NCBI GenBank assembly: GCA_030528645.1
Contig: JAUMYM010000005.1
Location: forward strand, 1 to 64,000
Reading direction: 5' to 3'
Length of the DNA: 64,000 nucleotides
Source: Erysipelotrichaceae bacterium
GTDB taxonomy: Bacteria; Bacillota_I; Bacilli_A; Erysipelotrichales; Erysipelotrichaceae
Below are positions 35,742 through 45,408 of the stretch, one piece after another. A model generated the notes under the pieces. That model saw only the letters and a list, made by a program, of their open reading frames with translations, was not told the origin of the DNA and did not search any database. Position numbers and translations under genes: made by a program. The stretch's first letter is position 1. Every line of letters starts with the position of its first letter.

Positions 35742-35750
35742 TGTTATAAT
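35742..35750 (+). promoter_or_regulatory. Extended -10 promoter TGTTATAAT
   Basis: TGT then TATAAT (35745-35750), 18 bases before the ATG of the dehydratase gene. No convincing -35. It would give the genes from 35.8 kb onward their own start. Confidence 0.55.
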
Positions 35751-35768
35751 CTTTAAGGAAGTGATAAA

Positions 35769-37592
35769 ATGAGCCAAACATTACGAAAATATAGAAGTAG
35801 TATTATTTTTCTAATCGATATGATAGCTGTATTAGGATCATATATTTTTTCGTTGCTTATTCGTTTTGAATTTGATGTAAAAACAACATTGGTATATTTC
35901 AATGTCTTTCAACATTTAATTCTATATATCATAGTTATTTATACAAGCTTCTTTATACTTTTTAAAGTCAATAAAAGTGTATGGAAGTTTACTAGTATTG
36001 AAGATAGTATTAGAATCTTTTTGGCAAGTTTTATTTCAAATGGGTTATTGTTTTTTGTGTATAGCTTTAGCTTAAAAGAAGGATTGCCACGTAGTATCTT
36101 CTTTTTTAGCGTGTTTATAACTCCAGGTTTTTTACTAGGTATGCGTGTGTTTTATCGTTATCTCATGTACAAAGGAAATTTAAAAGCACGTAATAAAAAC
36201 GCCTTGATTATTGGGGCAGGAGATGCCGGGAATATTTTAAGTAAAGAGATTTATGCAAATGATGCGTATAATTGCCGTATTGTGGGCTTTGTGGACGACT
36301 CTAGCTTTAAACAAGGACGCATGGTAAATGGGATTCCTGTTTTAGCCAAGATTGATCAGCTAAAAGAAGTGGTAGAGAAATACCATGTTGATGAAATATA
36401 TATCGCTATGCCAAGTGTCAGTTCAACACGCTTAAAAGAAATCTTAGACCAATGCAATGGCTTAGTAAAAGTGGTTAAGATTATGAGCTTAGATGAAGTA
36501 AGTTCAACGAAAAAAGCAGTGTTACGTTCGGTTTCTATTGAGGATTTACTTGGTCGAGGTGTAATTGAAATTGATAATTCAGATATTAGTTTTTATCTAG
36601 CAGATAAAGTAGTTATGGTAACTGGCGGAGGAGGTTCGATTGGTTCTGAATTAGTGCGTCAAATTCTAACCTTTAATCCCAAGGAAGTTATTATTTTTGA
36701 TATTTATGAGAATAATATGTATGCCATTCAACAGGAAATTATTATTAAACAGAGAATAAAACAAGTGAACCCAGATATTAACATTACTTGCATTATTGGT
36801 TCGGTGCGTGAAAAGGCTCGATTGGATGAAATTATGCAGGAATATAAGCCTAGTGTTGTATTCCACGCTGCTGCCCATAAACATGTGCCTTTAGTTGAAG
36901 ACTCACCAAAAGAAGCGATAAAAAACAATGTGTTTGGAACATATAATACGATTTTATCTTGTATTGAACATAAGGTGGATAAGTTTATCTTGATTTCAAC
37001 GGATAAAGCGGTTTATCCAACTAATGTCATGGGTGCTACCAAGCGTTTATGTGAAATGATTGTACAGTCTTTTAAAGATAATGGTGTAACCAAGATTGGG
37101 GCTGTTCGTTTTGGAAATGTGCTGGGTTCAAATGGTTCTGTGATTCCGCTTTTTGAAAAACAGATACAAAATGGTGGACCGGTAACGGTTACTGATAAAA
37201 ATATCACACGCTATTTTATGACCATTCCTGAAGCTGCAAAACTTGTTTTACAAGCAGGAGCATATGCCAATAAAGGAGATATTTTCGTCTTAGATATGGG
37301 TCAACCTGTTAAGATTTTAACACTAGCTGAGAATTTAATTAAGCTATCAGGACTTGTTCCTTATGAAGATATCCAAATCGAATTTACGGGACTTAGACCT
37401 GGTGAAAAAATGTATGAGGAATTATCGCTAGGAAATGAAGTACGCTACAAGACAAAGAATAATCTTATTTATGTAAATGAACCGATGAACATTTCACAGG
37501 AAAGTATTGCTGAAAAGATAAAAACATTAGAGTCTGCAATGGATTTGGATAACCATGAAGTGAAGCAGATTGTATTAGGGATTATTGATTAG
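35769..37592 (+). CDS. Membrane NDP-sugar 4,6-dehydratase (PglF/CapD/WbpM family)
   Basis: 607 residues: four N-terminal membrane segments (about 12-110), a first Rossmann-like domain with IIGAGDAGNILSKEI near residue 145, and a second with VTGGGGSIGSELVRQI near residue 285. The catalytic region reads ISTDKAVYPTNVMGATKR: Met replaces the Tyr of the classical YxxxK pair, as reported for WbpM/PglF large dehydratases. They convert UDP-GlcNAc to its 4-keto-6-deoxy form, the precursor of amino-deoxy sugars such as QuiNAc or bacillosamine. No aminotransferase is seen in the window, so the next step may be elsewhere. AAGGAAG precedes the ATG. Confidence 0.93.
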   Translation: MSQTLRKYRSSIIFLIDMIAVLGSYIFSLLIRFEFDVKTTLVYFNVFQHLILYIIVIYTSFFILFKVNKSVWKFTSIEDSIRIFLASFISNGLLFFVYSFSLKEGLPRSIFFFSVFITPGFLLGMRVFYRYLMYKGNLKARNKNALIIGAGDAGNILSKEIYANDAYNCRIVGFVDDSSFKQGRMVNGIPVLAKIDQLKEVVEKYHVDEIYIAMPSVSSTRLKEILDQCNGLVKVVKIMSLDEVSSTKKAVLRSVSIEDLLGRGVIEIDNSDISFYLADKVVMVTGGGGSIGSELVRQILTFNPKEVIIFDIYENNMYAIQQEIIIKQRIKQVNPDINITCIIGSVREKARLDEIMQEYKPSVVFHAAAHKHVPLVEDSPKEAIKNNVFGTYNTILSCIEHKVDKFILISTDKAVYPTNVMGATKRLCEMIVQSFKDNGVTKIGAVRFGNVLGSNGSVIPLFEKQIQNGGPVTVTDKNITRYFMTIPEAAKLVLQAGAYANKGDIFVLDMGQPVKILTLAENLIKLSGLVPYEDIQIEFTGLRPGEKMYEELSLGNEVRYKTKNNLIYVNEPMNISQESIAEKIKTLESAMDLDNHEVKQIVLGIID

Positions 37593-37599
37593 GTGTTTT

Positions 37600-38562
37600 A
37601 TGAACCCTCTTGTATCGGTAATTATTCCAGCTTATAATGCGGAAAAAACAATTGAACGATGCGTACATAGTGTTATCAATCAAACTTATCAAAACATAGA
37701 AGTGATTGTTGTTGATGATGGATCTATTGATAATACTTTTTTGCTATGTGAAAAGTATATGGAATTAAGTAATTTTATTTATCACAAACAAGAAAACCAG
37801 GGAGTATCCAATGCACGCAATAAAGGAATCGCATTATCAAAGGGTGAATACATTGTCTTTGTGGATAGTGATGATACGATTTCAGAAGTAATGATAGAAA
37901 TGTATATGCAGCATCACGATCAATTTGATTTTGTTTGTTCGACTGTAAATAAAACACAATTAAAAGAAAAGATTTTATTTTTTCATAACTTTCAAGACAT
38001 TCAGCTTCCGTTTCAGGAAATGTTGCTAAGTGGATTTTTTACTTCTCCGGTATGTAAACTTTATAAAAAAAGTCATATTACAACCTTGTTTGAAAAAGAC
38101 ATTTCTTATGGAGAAGACTTATTGTTTAATTTGATGTATTTGCAATCGGTGGATTCTATTTGTTTCATTAATGAAAATTACTATGTATATGATTTAACGG
38201 AAGCAGGTTTAACGAATCGTTTGCATCAAGATGAATTTGAAACAATTTTAAGATTGCATAGAGAATTTCAGTTATTTTCTAGTTTAAAATTAAAGGATGA
38301 AGGTAGCAAAACTGTAATTACTAATTTCTTTACGAACTATTTTGTATCATTTTTTCAAAAAGCCATCTTTCAAAACAAATTAAAGATCTCTACACTAAAA
38401 TCCTATTTAAAAAACAAAGAGTATCAAACTATGTTAAAAAACAGTACAAATCCTTCTTTTAATATGAAAGTTTTGAAGACAAATTCTGCATTGCTTATTG
38501 CTTCTTTTTTCAAGACTAAACAGCTTATAAAAACAGTACTAACAAGAGGTAAAAAGATATGA
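37600..38562 (+). CDS. Family 2 glycosyltransferase
   Basis: 320 residues from the ATG at 37600, which has AGGTG at 37591-37595; an in-frame TTG at 37585 overlaps the dehydratase gene and is less likely. VSVIIPAYNAEKTIERCVHSV, VDDGSIDNT and FVDSDDTIS mark the GT-A site; YGEDLLFNL near residue 175 is the late acidic motif. It resembles the enzyme at 27.6 kb in length and in the GEDL segment. The ATG of the next glycosyltransferase overlaps its stop. Confidence 0.93.
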   Translation: MNPLVSVIIPAYNAEKTIERCVHSVINQTYQNIEVIVVDDGSIDNTFLLCEKYMELSNFIYHKQENQGVSNARNKGIALSKGEYIVFVDSDDTISEVMIEMYMQHHDQFDFVCSTVNKTQLKEKILFFHNFQDIQLPFQEMLLSGFFTSPVCKLYKKSHITTLFEKDISYGEDLLFNLMYLQSVDSICFINENYYVYDLTEAGLTNRLHQDEFETILRLHREFQLFSSLKLKDEGSKTVITNFFTNYFVSFFQKAIFQNKLKISTLKSYLKNKEYQTMLKNSTNPSFNMKVLKTNSALLIASFFKTKQLIKTVLTRGKKI

Positions 38563-39515
38563 GTTTAATTAGCGTAATTGTTCCGGTATATAATGTTGAA
38601 GCTTATTTAAGACGTTGTTTAAATTCTTTGCAAAAACAATACTATAAAAATCTTGAAATAATTGTTGTGGATGATGGTTCAACCGATCAAAGTTATCGTA
38701 TTGCAAAAGAATATGAATTTCAAGATGCTCGTTTTAAAGTTGTTCAAAAAGCAAATGGTGGTTTATCATCAGCCAGAAACTTTGGATTACAATATGCTTC
38801 AGGTGAGTATATTTCCTTTATTGATTCCGATGACTTTATTAGTGAAGATTATTATTCTCTAATGATGAGCTATATAAGTGAAGATACAATTGTCATGTGT
38901 TATTTTCAACGTTTTACAAAAGAAAAGGAATTAAATCGTTTCGATGAATATAAAGTGAAATCCTATACCAATAAAGAAGCATTGAATCTTCTTTATAGTG
39001 ATGATTATGTACAGACGGTAATTGCATGTAATAAGTTGCTACCAAAAGACTTAGTACAAAAAAATCTATTTCCTTTAGGTGTCATTTATGAAGATGAAGC
39101 TACCACGTATAAGTGGTTAGATCAATGTAAAACAGTAACGATTGTTACAAAACCAATGTATTATTATTTCATTCGTGAAGGTTCTATTACGAAAATAAAG
39201 TATCATAAGCGTCGTTTTGATTACCTACAAGCTTTAAAAGATCGAGTGAGTTACTTCTCAAATCATAATGTTGAGATGTATGCCAAGACAGTGAAAGCTT
39301 GGTTTTATGCAACATTTGAATTTATGATGGAATTAAAAGTAAATCACATCAAAGATGATGAAAAAAAACATATTCTACATCTTCAACGCAAGGAAAGTTA
39401 CCATTTATTGAGAAAAATAAAGTATTTTTCGCTTAAGACAAGATGTATGTACCATTTGGCATATTATGTTCCATTTTTATATTATGCCAAATTGAAAGGA
39501 GTGCAACATGATTAA
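38559..39515 (+). CDS. Family 2 glycosyltransferase
   Basis: 318 residues. ISVIVPVYNVEAYLRRCLNSL, VDDGSTDQS and FIDSDDFIS form the GT-A signature, and IYEDEATTYKWL near residue 175 the late motif. Overlaps both neighbours (four bases upstream, eight downstream), so it is translated as part of a tight glycosyltransferase group. Sugar specificity unknown. Confidence 0.93.
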   Translation: MSLISVIVPVYNVEAYLRRCLNSLQKQYYKNLEIIVVDDGSTDQSYRIAKEYEFQDARFKVVQKANGGLSSARNFGLQYASGEYISFIDSDDFISEDYYSLMMSYISEDTIVMCYFQRFTKEKELNRFDEYKVKSYTNKEALNLLYSDDYVQTVIACNKLLPKDLVQKNLFPLGVIYEDEATTYKWLDQCKTVTIVTKPMYYYFIREGSITKIKYHKRRFDYLQALKDRVSYFSNHNVEMYAKTVKAWFYATFEFMMELKVNHIKDDEKKHILHLQRKESYHLLRKIKYFSLKTRCMYHLAYYVPFLYYAKLKGVQHD

Positions 39516-40587
39516 AGTATTACAAGTCATCGGTTCTTTGAATATTGGTGGAGCTGAAAATATGATTGTATCTTGGCATGAAAGTATTAATCCAAATGAA
39601 TTTCAGTTTGACTACATTGTATTTAATGAAGAAAATAGTGATTATAAAAACCGTGTTGAAAAAATAAACGGTCGTATTTTTAATCTGCCAAGTCCAACTC
39701 GAAATCCGTTTAAGTTTTATCGTATGCTTAAAGAGATACAAAAACAATATCACTATGACATCCTTCATGCACATACACTTTTTAGTAATGGAATTATTTT
39801 AAAGATGGCAAAGCATCTTGGATTTAAAAAACGTATTTCGCATAGTCATAGTGGGAAAAACAGAGTTAAAGAAAATGTCGTTACAGTAGCCTATGGCAAG
39901 TGGATGCAGGCATTGATTCAACAAGAGGCAGATGTATATTTGGCGTGTAGTGAAAGTGCAGGTAATTTCTTATATGGTGAAGCTTTTTTCAAACAACATG
40001 GAACATTGATTGAAAATGCCATTTTAGCGGAAGCTTTCAGCTACAAGGAAGAACTTGCTCAAGCATTAAAAAAACAATATCATTTAGAAGATTCTATTGT
40101 AATTGGAATGGTCGCAAGATTTCATGAAGTGAAAAATCATACTTTCATGATTGAAGTATTAAAGAGTTTAGTGCAAATTCATCCAAAGTATACATTAGTC
40201 TTAGCTGGGGATGGTCCCTTATTGCATGAAATCCAAGCGAAAGTAAAAGATAATCATCTGGAAAAACATGTATTGTTTTTAGGAATGGTGAATAACGTCA
40301 AAGAGCTTTTAAATGTGTTTGATGTGGTAGTTATGCCATCCTTCCATGAAGGATTTCCACTGGCGTTATTAGAAGCGCAAGCCAACGGTGTAACGACCAT
40401 GGTTTCAAATACGATTACACAAGAAGTAAAACTTGCGGATAACTTAATGCATTTGCCACTTGAAGTAAATGCTTGGGTATCGGCAATTGTAAATATGCAA
40501 CAAAGCAAACGTATAAATCATATTCTAAATACCAAGTATGACTTAAAGACATCGATTTTAAAATTAGAAGAGATTTATCGTAGATAA
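39508..40587 (+). CDS. Family 4 glycosyltransferase
   Basis: 359 residues, GT-B fold. The start VLQVIGSLNIGGAENMI is the classical GT4 N-terminal loop; DILHAHTLFSNG and RISHSHSGKNRVKEN follow, and the donor site is VARFHEVKNH plus PSFHEGFPLALLEAQANG (E-x7-E) near residue 275. Close to EpsF-type capsule glycosyltransferases. AAAGGAG precedes the ATG, overlapping the upstream gene by eight bases. Confidence 0.94.
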   Translation: MIKVLQVIGSLNIGGAENMIVSWHESINPNEFQFDYIVFNEENSDYKNRVEKINGRIFNLPSPTRNPFKFYRMLKEIQKQYHYDILHAHTLFSNGIILKMAKHLGFKKRISHSHSGKNRVKENVVTVAYGKWMQALIQQEADVYLACSESAGNFLYGEAFFKQHGTLIENAILAEAFSYKEELAQALKKQYHLEDSIVIGMVARFHEVKNHTFMIEVLKSLVQIHPKYTLVLAGDGPLLHEIQAKVKDNHLEKHVLFLGMVNNVKELLNVFDVVVMPSFHEGFPLALLEAQANGVTTMVSNTITQEVKLADNLMHLPLEVNAWVSAIVNMQQSKRINHILNTKYDLKTSILKLEEIYRR

Positions 40588-40595
40588 GAGGTTTT

Positions 40596-42077
40596 ATGAA
40601 GAACATTACATTTGATGAGTTATCGAAGTATTTAACTCCATATTTTATTGAACATAATATCAATCGTCATAGTGAATATGATATTTTAACGGTGAATGCT
40701 AGAGATTTAATACATTATAAACGGATTGATTTGATTGCTAAAGTTGAGTATGTAAAGCATTATCTAGCTAAGCAACACAATCCTTTTATGGAAGAATTGT
40801 ATAAGGCTCATATTGAAGCTTTTTCCGATGGCAATTTTACAGAGTTAGGAAGTGAAGAGAAAAACTCAGCATCCAAATATTTAGAAAGTTTTCATCGATT
40901 GATTGATTCCATTGTGGAAGATGGGTTTAATCAAGACATTTCTTTAGTACCGGTTGGTGATGATAATGTGATTTTAGATGGTGCTCATCGCGTTTCTATT
41001 TGTGCTGCCTTAAATAAAGAGATTATGATTATCAAATTTAAGGGGCTTACACGTCAATATGATTTACAACATTTTCAAAAGCATTTACTGCCTTCGATTT
41101 ATCTGGATTACTTAATGCTTCAATATGTAAAAGTAGATCCTCAAGTCTATAGTTTTATATTCTGGCCAAAAGGCGATAGTGACTATAAAGAGGTTGCGAT
41201 TAAAAAAATAGAAGAACAATTTCCTATTTTATATCGTAAGAAAATAGCGCTAACGTATAATGGCTTAAAGAATTTTATGATTGAAGTCTATAAAAATCAT
41301 TCTTGGTTAGGGGATTATAAAAATCATTATCAAGGTGTATACGGACAACTAGATCCTTGTTTTCAAAAGGATAAAGCGTTAGAAGTACTCTTTGTAAAAG
41401 CCAATGAATTAGAAGATATGTTAAAGGTAAAGAGTGATATACGTTCTTTGTATAACATTGGAAATTATTCCATTCATTCTACAGATAATCAAAATGAAAC
41501 CTTAACCGTAGCTCAACTTCTATTAAATGAACATAGTATACATTTCTTAAACTATGGTTATCATGATGGTTATCCAAATTTCTATCGTAATGTATTGCTG
41601 TTTAAAGAACGTCTACCTGAAAGTGAAGTAGAAGCGACGATCATTGATTCTAGCAGTATTATGGCAATGTATGGGATAAGAGAAACAGAAGATGTAGATT
41701 ACATAAACGTACATAGTTATGTGGTAGAAGGTTTTGACTTGCATAATGCATATGTTTCATACTATCAAGCAAGTATGGAAGAGTTAATATATAATCCAAA
41801 TTGTCATTTTTATTACAATGGATTAAAATTTATAACGTTACAAAAACTTCTGGAATTTAAATTAAAGCGTAACGAAGCGAAAGATCAAATTGATGCAGCA
41901 CTGATTGCGAAGTTTTTAAAACATAATCGTACCGGTTTTTCTTATGAGAAGTTTCAAGTAGAATGGAAACGTTTTAAGCGTAATAGTAATTTAAAATTAC
42001 GAAGTTTTGCGAAAAAAACTTTAAAAGCATTGGGGATTTATCATTTATATAGTAAAATTGCACATAGAAAGAAATAA
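40596..42077 (+). CDS. Unrecognised 493-residue protein with a ParB-like and a nucleotidyltransferase-like segment
   Basis: No whole-length family recognised. Residues 112-147 (DISLVPVGDDNVILDGAHRVSICAAL in part) carry the DGxHR pattern of ParB/sulfiredoxin-like domains, which bind nucleotides. Residues 345-372 (ATIIDSSSIMAMYGIRETEDVDYI in part) resemble the G-x-R-x-T-x-D-x-D active site of nucleotidyltransferase-fold proteins, followed by YNGLKFITLQKLLEFKLKRNEAKD like the usual C-terminal helices. There is no signal peptide or membrane segment; the last 45 residues are very basic. It sits between a glycosyltransferase and a flippase, nine bases after the former, so it probably modifies the glycan or its precursor in the cytoplasm. 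Phosphosugar or nucleotide transfer is an inference. AGAGG precedes the ATG. Confidence 0.55.
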   Translation: MKNITFDELSKYLTPYFIEHNINRHSEYDILTVNARDLIHYKRIDLIAKVEYVKHYLAKQHNPFMEELYKAHIEAFSDGNFTELGSEEKNSASKYLESFHRLIDSIVEDGFNQDISLVPVGDDNVILDGAHRVSICAALNKEIMIIKFKGLTRQYDLQHFQKHLLPSIYLDYLMLQYVKVDPQVYSFIFWPKGDSDYKEVAIKKIEEQFPILYRKKIALTYNGLKNFMIEVYKNHSWLGDYKNHYQGVYGQLDPCFQKDKALEVLFVKANELEDMLKVKSDIRSLYNIGNYSIHSTDNQNETLTVAQLLLNEHSIHFLNYGYHDGYPNFYRNVLLFKERLPESEVEATIIDSSSIMAMYGIRETEDVDYINVHSYVVEGFDLHNAYVSYYQASMEELIYNPNCHFYYNGLKFITLQKLLEFKLKRNEAKDQIDAALIAKFLKHNRTGFSYEKFQVEWKRFKRNSNLKLRSFAKKTLKALGIYHLYSKIAHRKK

Positions 42078-42078
42078 T

Positions 42079-43608
42079 ATGAATACACTAAGTCGTTCTT
42101 ACAATTCAATTCGTAATATAGTCATTGGTTTTGCAACACAAATCATGACCTTTTTACTATCGTTTATATTAAGAACGTTTTTTATCTATTATTTTGGTAA
42201 AGAATTATTAGGTGTTAATGGATTATATAGTAATATTTTAACGATTCTATCTTTAGCGGAATTGGGGTTAGGAACGGTTATGATTTATAGCTTATATAAG
42301 CCCATTAAAGAACAAGATCAACTTAAAATTACTCAGTTACTCTATTATTTTAAAAAACTCTATCATTTCATTGCCTTAGTGATGTTGGTGGTAGGATTAT
42401 TATGTCTACCAATTTTACCTTACTTTATTGTAAGTGATTTGAATATCGCTGATTTAAGAGTCTATTATGTTTTGTTTTTATTAAATACGGTATGTAGTTA
42501 CTTTAACATTTATAAAACAGCTTTAATCAATGCTGATCAAAAGCAATATCTTATTAAAAATGTAACAATGCTTGTTTTTGTAATTACTTCTCTTGTGCAA
42601 ATTGGTATAGCCTTCTATTTTCAAGATTACCGTTTATATTTAATGAGTGCGATTCTTTCAACCTTAACAACAAATTATATTTTAGGGAAGGTGGCAGATA
42701 AACGTTATCCGTTTATTAAACAAAAAGTAGAAGAACTGTCAAAAGAAGAAAAAACAACTATTTTTGCCAATATGAAAAGTATGTTTTTATATAAAATTGG
42801 TGTTGTAATTATGAATAATACAGATAACATCTTGATTTCAAAATTAGTTGGAACTGTTTGGGTTGGTTTATATTCAAATTATGGTTTGTTTGTAAACATG
42901 GTTAATTCGTTTATCAATACCTTTTTAAATGCGATTTTCGCTAGTTTAGGGAACTTAAATGCAGGTGAAAATCAAAAACGAAAATATGAAATCTTTGAAA
43001 TGTTGTTGTTGCTGTTTCATTGGCTAGCAGCGTTTTGTAGTATCTGCTTTATCGTATTGTTTAACGATACGATTACTTTATGGATTGGAAAAGAATATCT
43101 ATTTGATGAATTAGTTATCTTTGCGATTGTCTTTAATTTCTATTTAGCAAACATTGTAAATCCGGTATGGATGTATCGAGAAACAACAGGTTTATTTCAT
43201 CGTATTAAATACACTATGTTAATATCTAGTATTATCAATTTAGTATTGTCGATTGTTTTAGGAAAGAGCTATGGTATATTTGGTATTTTAATGGCTACGG
43301 CTGTTTCACGCTTACTTACAACCATTTGGTATGAACCATATGTCTTATTTAAAGATTATTTTAAGATACACCCATGGAAGTATTATCAAAGACAGTTAAC
43401 ATACATCATAATTTCTGTAATTGGTTTTATCACAACCAGATATGCTGTTTCTTATATATCGAATGTTTCATTTATAAATTTGATCGTAAAGTTACTAATA
43501 TGTATTATACTTTTTAACACTATTTTCTTAATTTTGACTTATCGAAGTAAACCATTTAGGCTAATAAAAGAAAATTATATCGACAAGCGATATAAAAGGG
43601 GGAAATAA
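42079..43608 (+). CDS. Wzx-type polysaccharide flippase (second of three)
   Basis: 509 residues, about twelve to fourteen membrane segments. The sequence SYNSIRNIVIGFATQIMTFLLSF and YYFGKELLGVNGLYSNILTILSLAELGLGTVMIY is characteristic of the Wzx/MOP family, as is NNTDNILISKLVGTVWVGLYSNYG near residue 240. The ATG at 42079 follows the upstream stop by one base; an in-frame ATG at 42058 lies within the previous gene and is less likely. No strong binding site is visible. It exports the unit built by the genes at 34-41 kb, by position. Confidence 0.9.
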   Translation: MNTLSRSYNSIRNIVIGFATQIMTFLLSFILRTFFIYYFGKELLGVNGLYSNILTILSLAELGLGTVMIYSLYKPIKEQDQLKITQLLYYFKKLYHFIALVMLVVGLLCLPILPYFIVSDLNIADLRVYYVLFLLNTVCSYFNIYKTALINADQKQYLIKNVTMLVFVITSLVQIGIAFYFQDYRLYLMSAILSTLTTNYILGKVADKRYPFIKQKVEELSKEEKTTIFANMKSMFLYKIGVVIMNNTDNILISKLVGTVWVGLYSNYGLFVNMVNSFINTFLNAIFASLGNLNAGENQKRKYEIFEMLLLLFHWLAAFCSICFIVLFNDTITLWIGKEYLFDELVIFAIVFNFYLANIVNPVWMYRETTGLFHRIKYTMLISSIINLVLSIVLGKSYGIFGILMATAVSRLLTTIWYEPYVLFKDYFKIHPWKYYQRQLTYIIISVIGFITTRYAVSYISNVSFINLIVKLLICIILFNTIFLILTYRSKPFRLIKENYIDKRYKRGK

Positions 43609-43611
43609 TCT

Positions 43612-44796
43612 ATGAAGAAACTATATGAAATAGTAAATAACAGAGCATTATTTTTAGTTGTGCTATTATTTTCTTGTTTTTACAATGCCCTTTATTATCA
43701 ACCTTTAGGAATGGGTCGTAACTATTTTTTCTATCTTAGCTGTATATGGGCCCTTTATTTTTTAATAGAAGGCTTTTTGACAAAGAAAATAAATATTGCT
43801 TCAAAATTAACGTGGAGTGCCCTTGGATTTCTAGCAGTGTTACTTATTTCAACCTTTATTAATTTTAAGCATACTTCTATGCTTTCAATTACATATCTAT
43901 ATAGCACGATTATGTATATCTTCGTTGTTTATCTTTATCAAGATGAAATCTATTTTGATCCTACTTACTACATTATCGTCTTTTTATTTATTGCTTCGTT
44001 GATTTCATTATTGATGTTTCTGTTTGGATATTTTAAAGAATTACCATTTGCTAAACTTGGTTATCGAACTGTATTATATGGAATTTATAATGGATCCAAT
44101 GCAACCGGCTTTTGTAGTGCTATAGCCATTTTATTATCTTTAAAGAAGATGAGTAAAATTAAATTAGTTAATAAGTGGTTAGCCTTTAACATAGTAATTC
44201 AATCAATGACTTTATGGTTATCAAGATCTCAAAACAGTATTGTATTTTTAGTCATCAGTTTTGTTATATATTTCATACTTAAAAAAACAAAGATAAAATT
44301 AAGTCAACGCTTGCTATATCGTCTATTGATAATTGGTGTACTTTTTATTGTTGTAATGATTATCATTATTTATAGTGAAGATAGTCGCTATCGTTTCTTT
44401 AATCATCTTTTTAATCGTAGAGTAGAGTTATGGTTAGATTCTTCCTTAGAACTTTTAAAACAACCAATCTTAGGATATGGGGTTGGAACATTTAATAAGA
44501 TAATGTGTGGAGTAAAACCACCGGATAACTACATTTGTGTAGATGTGATACATAGTGGACATAATGTAATCTTTGATGTGTTATTTTATGGAGGAGTTTT
44601 AGGCATTATTACTTTTGGGTGGTTTGTAAAAAACATCATTCACTATAGCAATTTGGAATATCGATATGATGCTTTTGTGTTAATCTTATTTATTTTAATG
44701 ATTTCCATGTTTGATTACAGTTTCTTGTTTGCAAATTCTTTAACTGCCTTTGTATTTTTTAATGAAGCTAGAAGTATCTTGAGGAAGCCATTATGA
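43612..44796 (+). CDS. O-antigen polymerase/ligase-like membrane protein (Wzy-like)
   Basis: 394 residues, about eleven membrane segments, with a large external loop holding LNRRVELWLDSSLELLKQPILGYGVGTFN and the later HNVIFDVLFYGGVLGIITF; the W-x-GxGxGT and HN features match the Wzy/WaaL family. It starts three bases after the flippase stop with GGGGG just upstream, and overlaps the DUF1919 gene by four bases. The flippase-polymerase pair suggests a Wzx/Wzy-dependent pathway. It is the second polymerase-like gene in the locus. Confidence 0.88.
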   Translation: MKKLYEIVNNRALFLVVLLFSCFYNALYYQPLGMGRNYFFYLSCIWALYFLIEGFLTKKINIASKLTWSALGFLAVLLISTFINFKHTSMLSITYLYSTIMYIFVVYLYQDEIYFDPTYYIIVFLFIASLISLLMFLFGYFKELPFAKLGYRTVLYGIYNGSNATGFCSAIAILLSLKKMSKIKLVNKWLAFNIVIQSMTLWLSRSQNSIVFLVISFVIYFILKKTKIKLSQRLLYRLLIIGVLFIVVMIIIIYSEDSRYRFFNHLFNRRVELWLDSSLELLKQPILGYGVGTFNKIMCGVKPPDNYICVDVIHSGHNVIFDVLFYGGVLGIITFGWFVKNIIHYSNLEYRYDAFVLILFILMISMFDYSFLFANSLTAFVFFNEARSILRKPL

Positions 44797-45395
44797 GTAT
44801 TGTAAATGTAAAGTTACGAAAACTAGTAAATTGGTATCATCAAAAACGGTTAAAGAACCATGACTTTTCGATTATTGCAAGCAATTGTATTGGTAGTTTC
44901 ATTTGCCATGATTTACATGTACGTTTTAATTCACCATTTGTAAACTTGTGGTTACATGCTGATGATTTTATAAAGTATTTACAAAATATGAGATATTACA
45001 ATTCATGTACTCTTACATTCATAAAAGAAGAGGGGATTGAATATCCGGTAGGGTTGTTGGATGATATTAAGATATATTTTAAACACTATAAAAATGAAGA
45101 AGAAGCCAAAACGAAGTGGATACAACGCGTAAAACGTATTAATTATGATAATCTATTTGTTATTTTCACAGATCGTGATGGTTGCACATATCAACATTTA
45201 AAAGCTTTTGAAGAGCTAGACATAAAGAATAAAGTAGTTTTTACGCATAAACCTTATCCAGAATTTAAGTCTGCATATTATATCAAAGGCTTTGAACAAC
45301 AAGATAAACTAGGAAATTTGTATGAATATAGACATCGTTTTACAGGATTTAAATATTATGATCAATTTAATTATGTAAAGTGGTTGAATGGGTAA
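44793..45395 (+). CDS. DUF1919 protein
   Basis: 200 residues matching DUF1919: FSIIASNCIGSFICHDLHVRFNSPFVNLW, YPVGLLDDIKIYFKHYKNEEEAKTKWIQRVKRINYDNLFVIFTDRDGCT in pieces, and VFTHKPY. The conserved TDRDGCT and NC...H residues suggest a catalytic or carbohydrate-binding role; the family recurs in exopolysaccharide loci but its biochemistry is not established to my knowledge. No membrane segment, so cytoplasmic. It overlaps the polymerase gene by four bases (ATGA). Confidence 0.9.
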   Translation: MSIVNVKLRKLVNWYHQKRLKNHDFSIIASNCIGSFICHDLHVRFNSPFVNLWLHADDFIKYLQNMRYYNSCTLTFIKEEGIEYPVGLLDDIKIYFKHYKNEEEAKTKWIQRVKRINYDNLFVIFTDRDGCTYQHLKAFEELDIKNKVVFTHKPYPEFKSAYYIKGFEQQDKLGNLYEYRHRFTGFKYYDQFNYVKWLNG

Positions 45396-45408
45396 AAGGG
45401 AGAAACAA

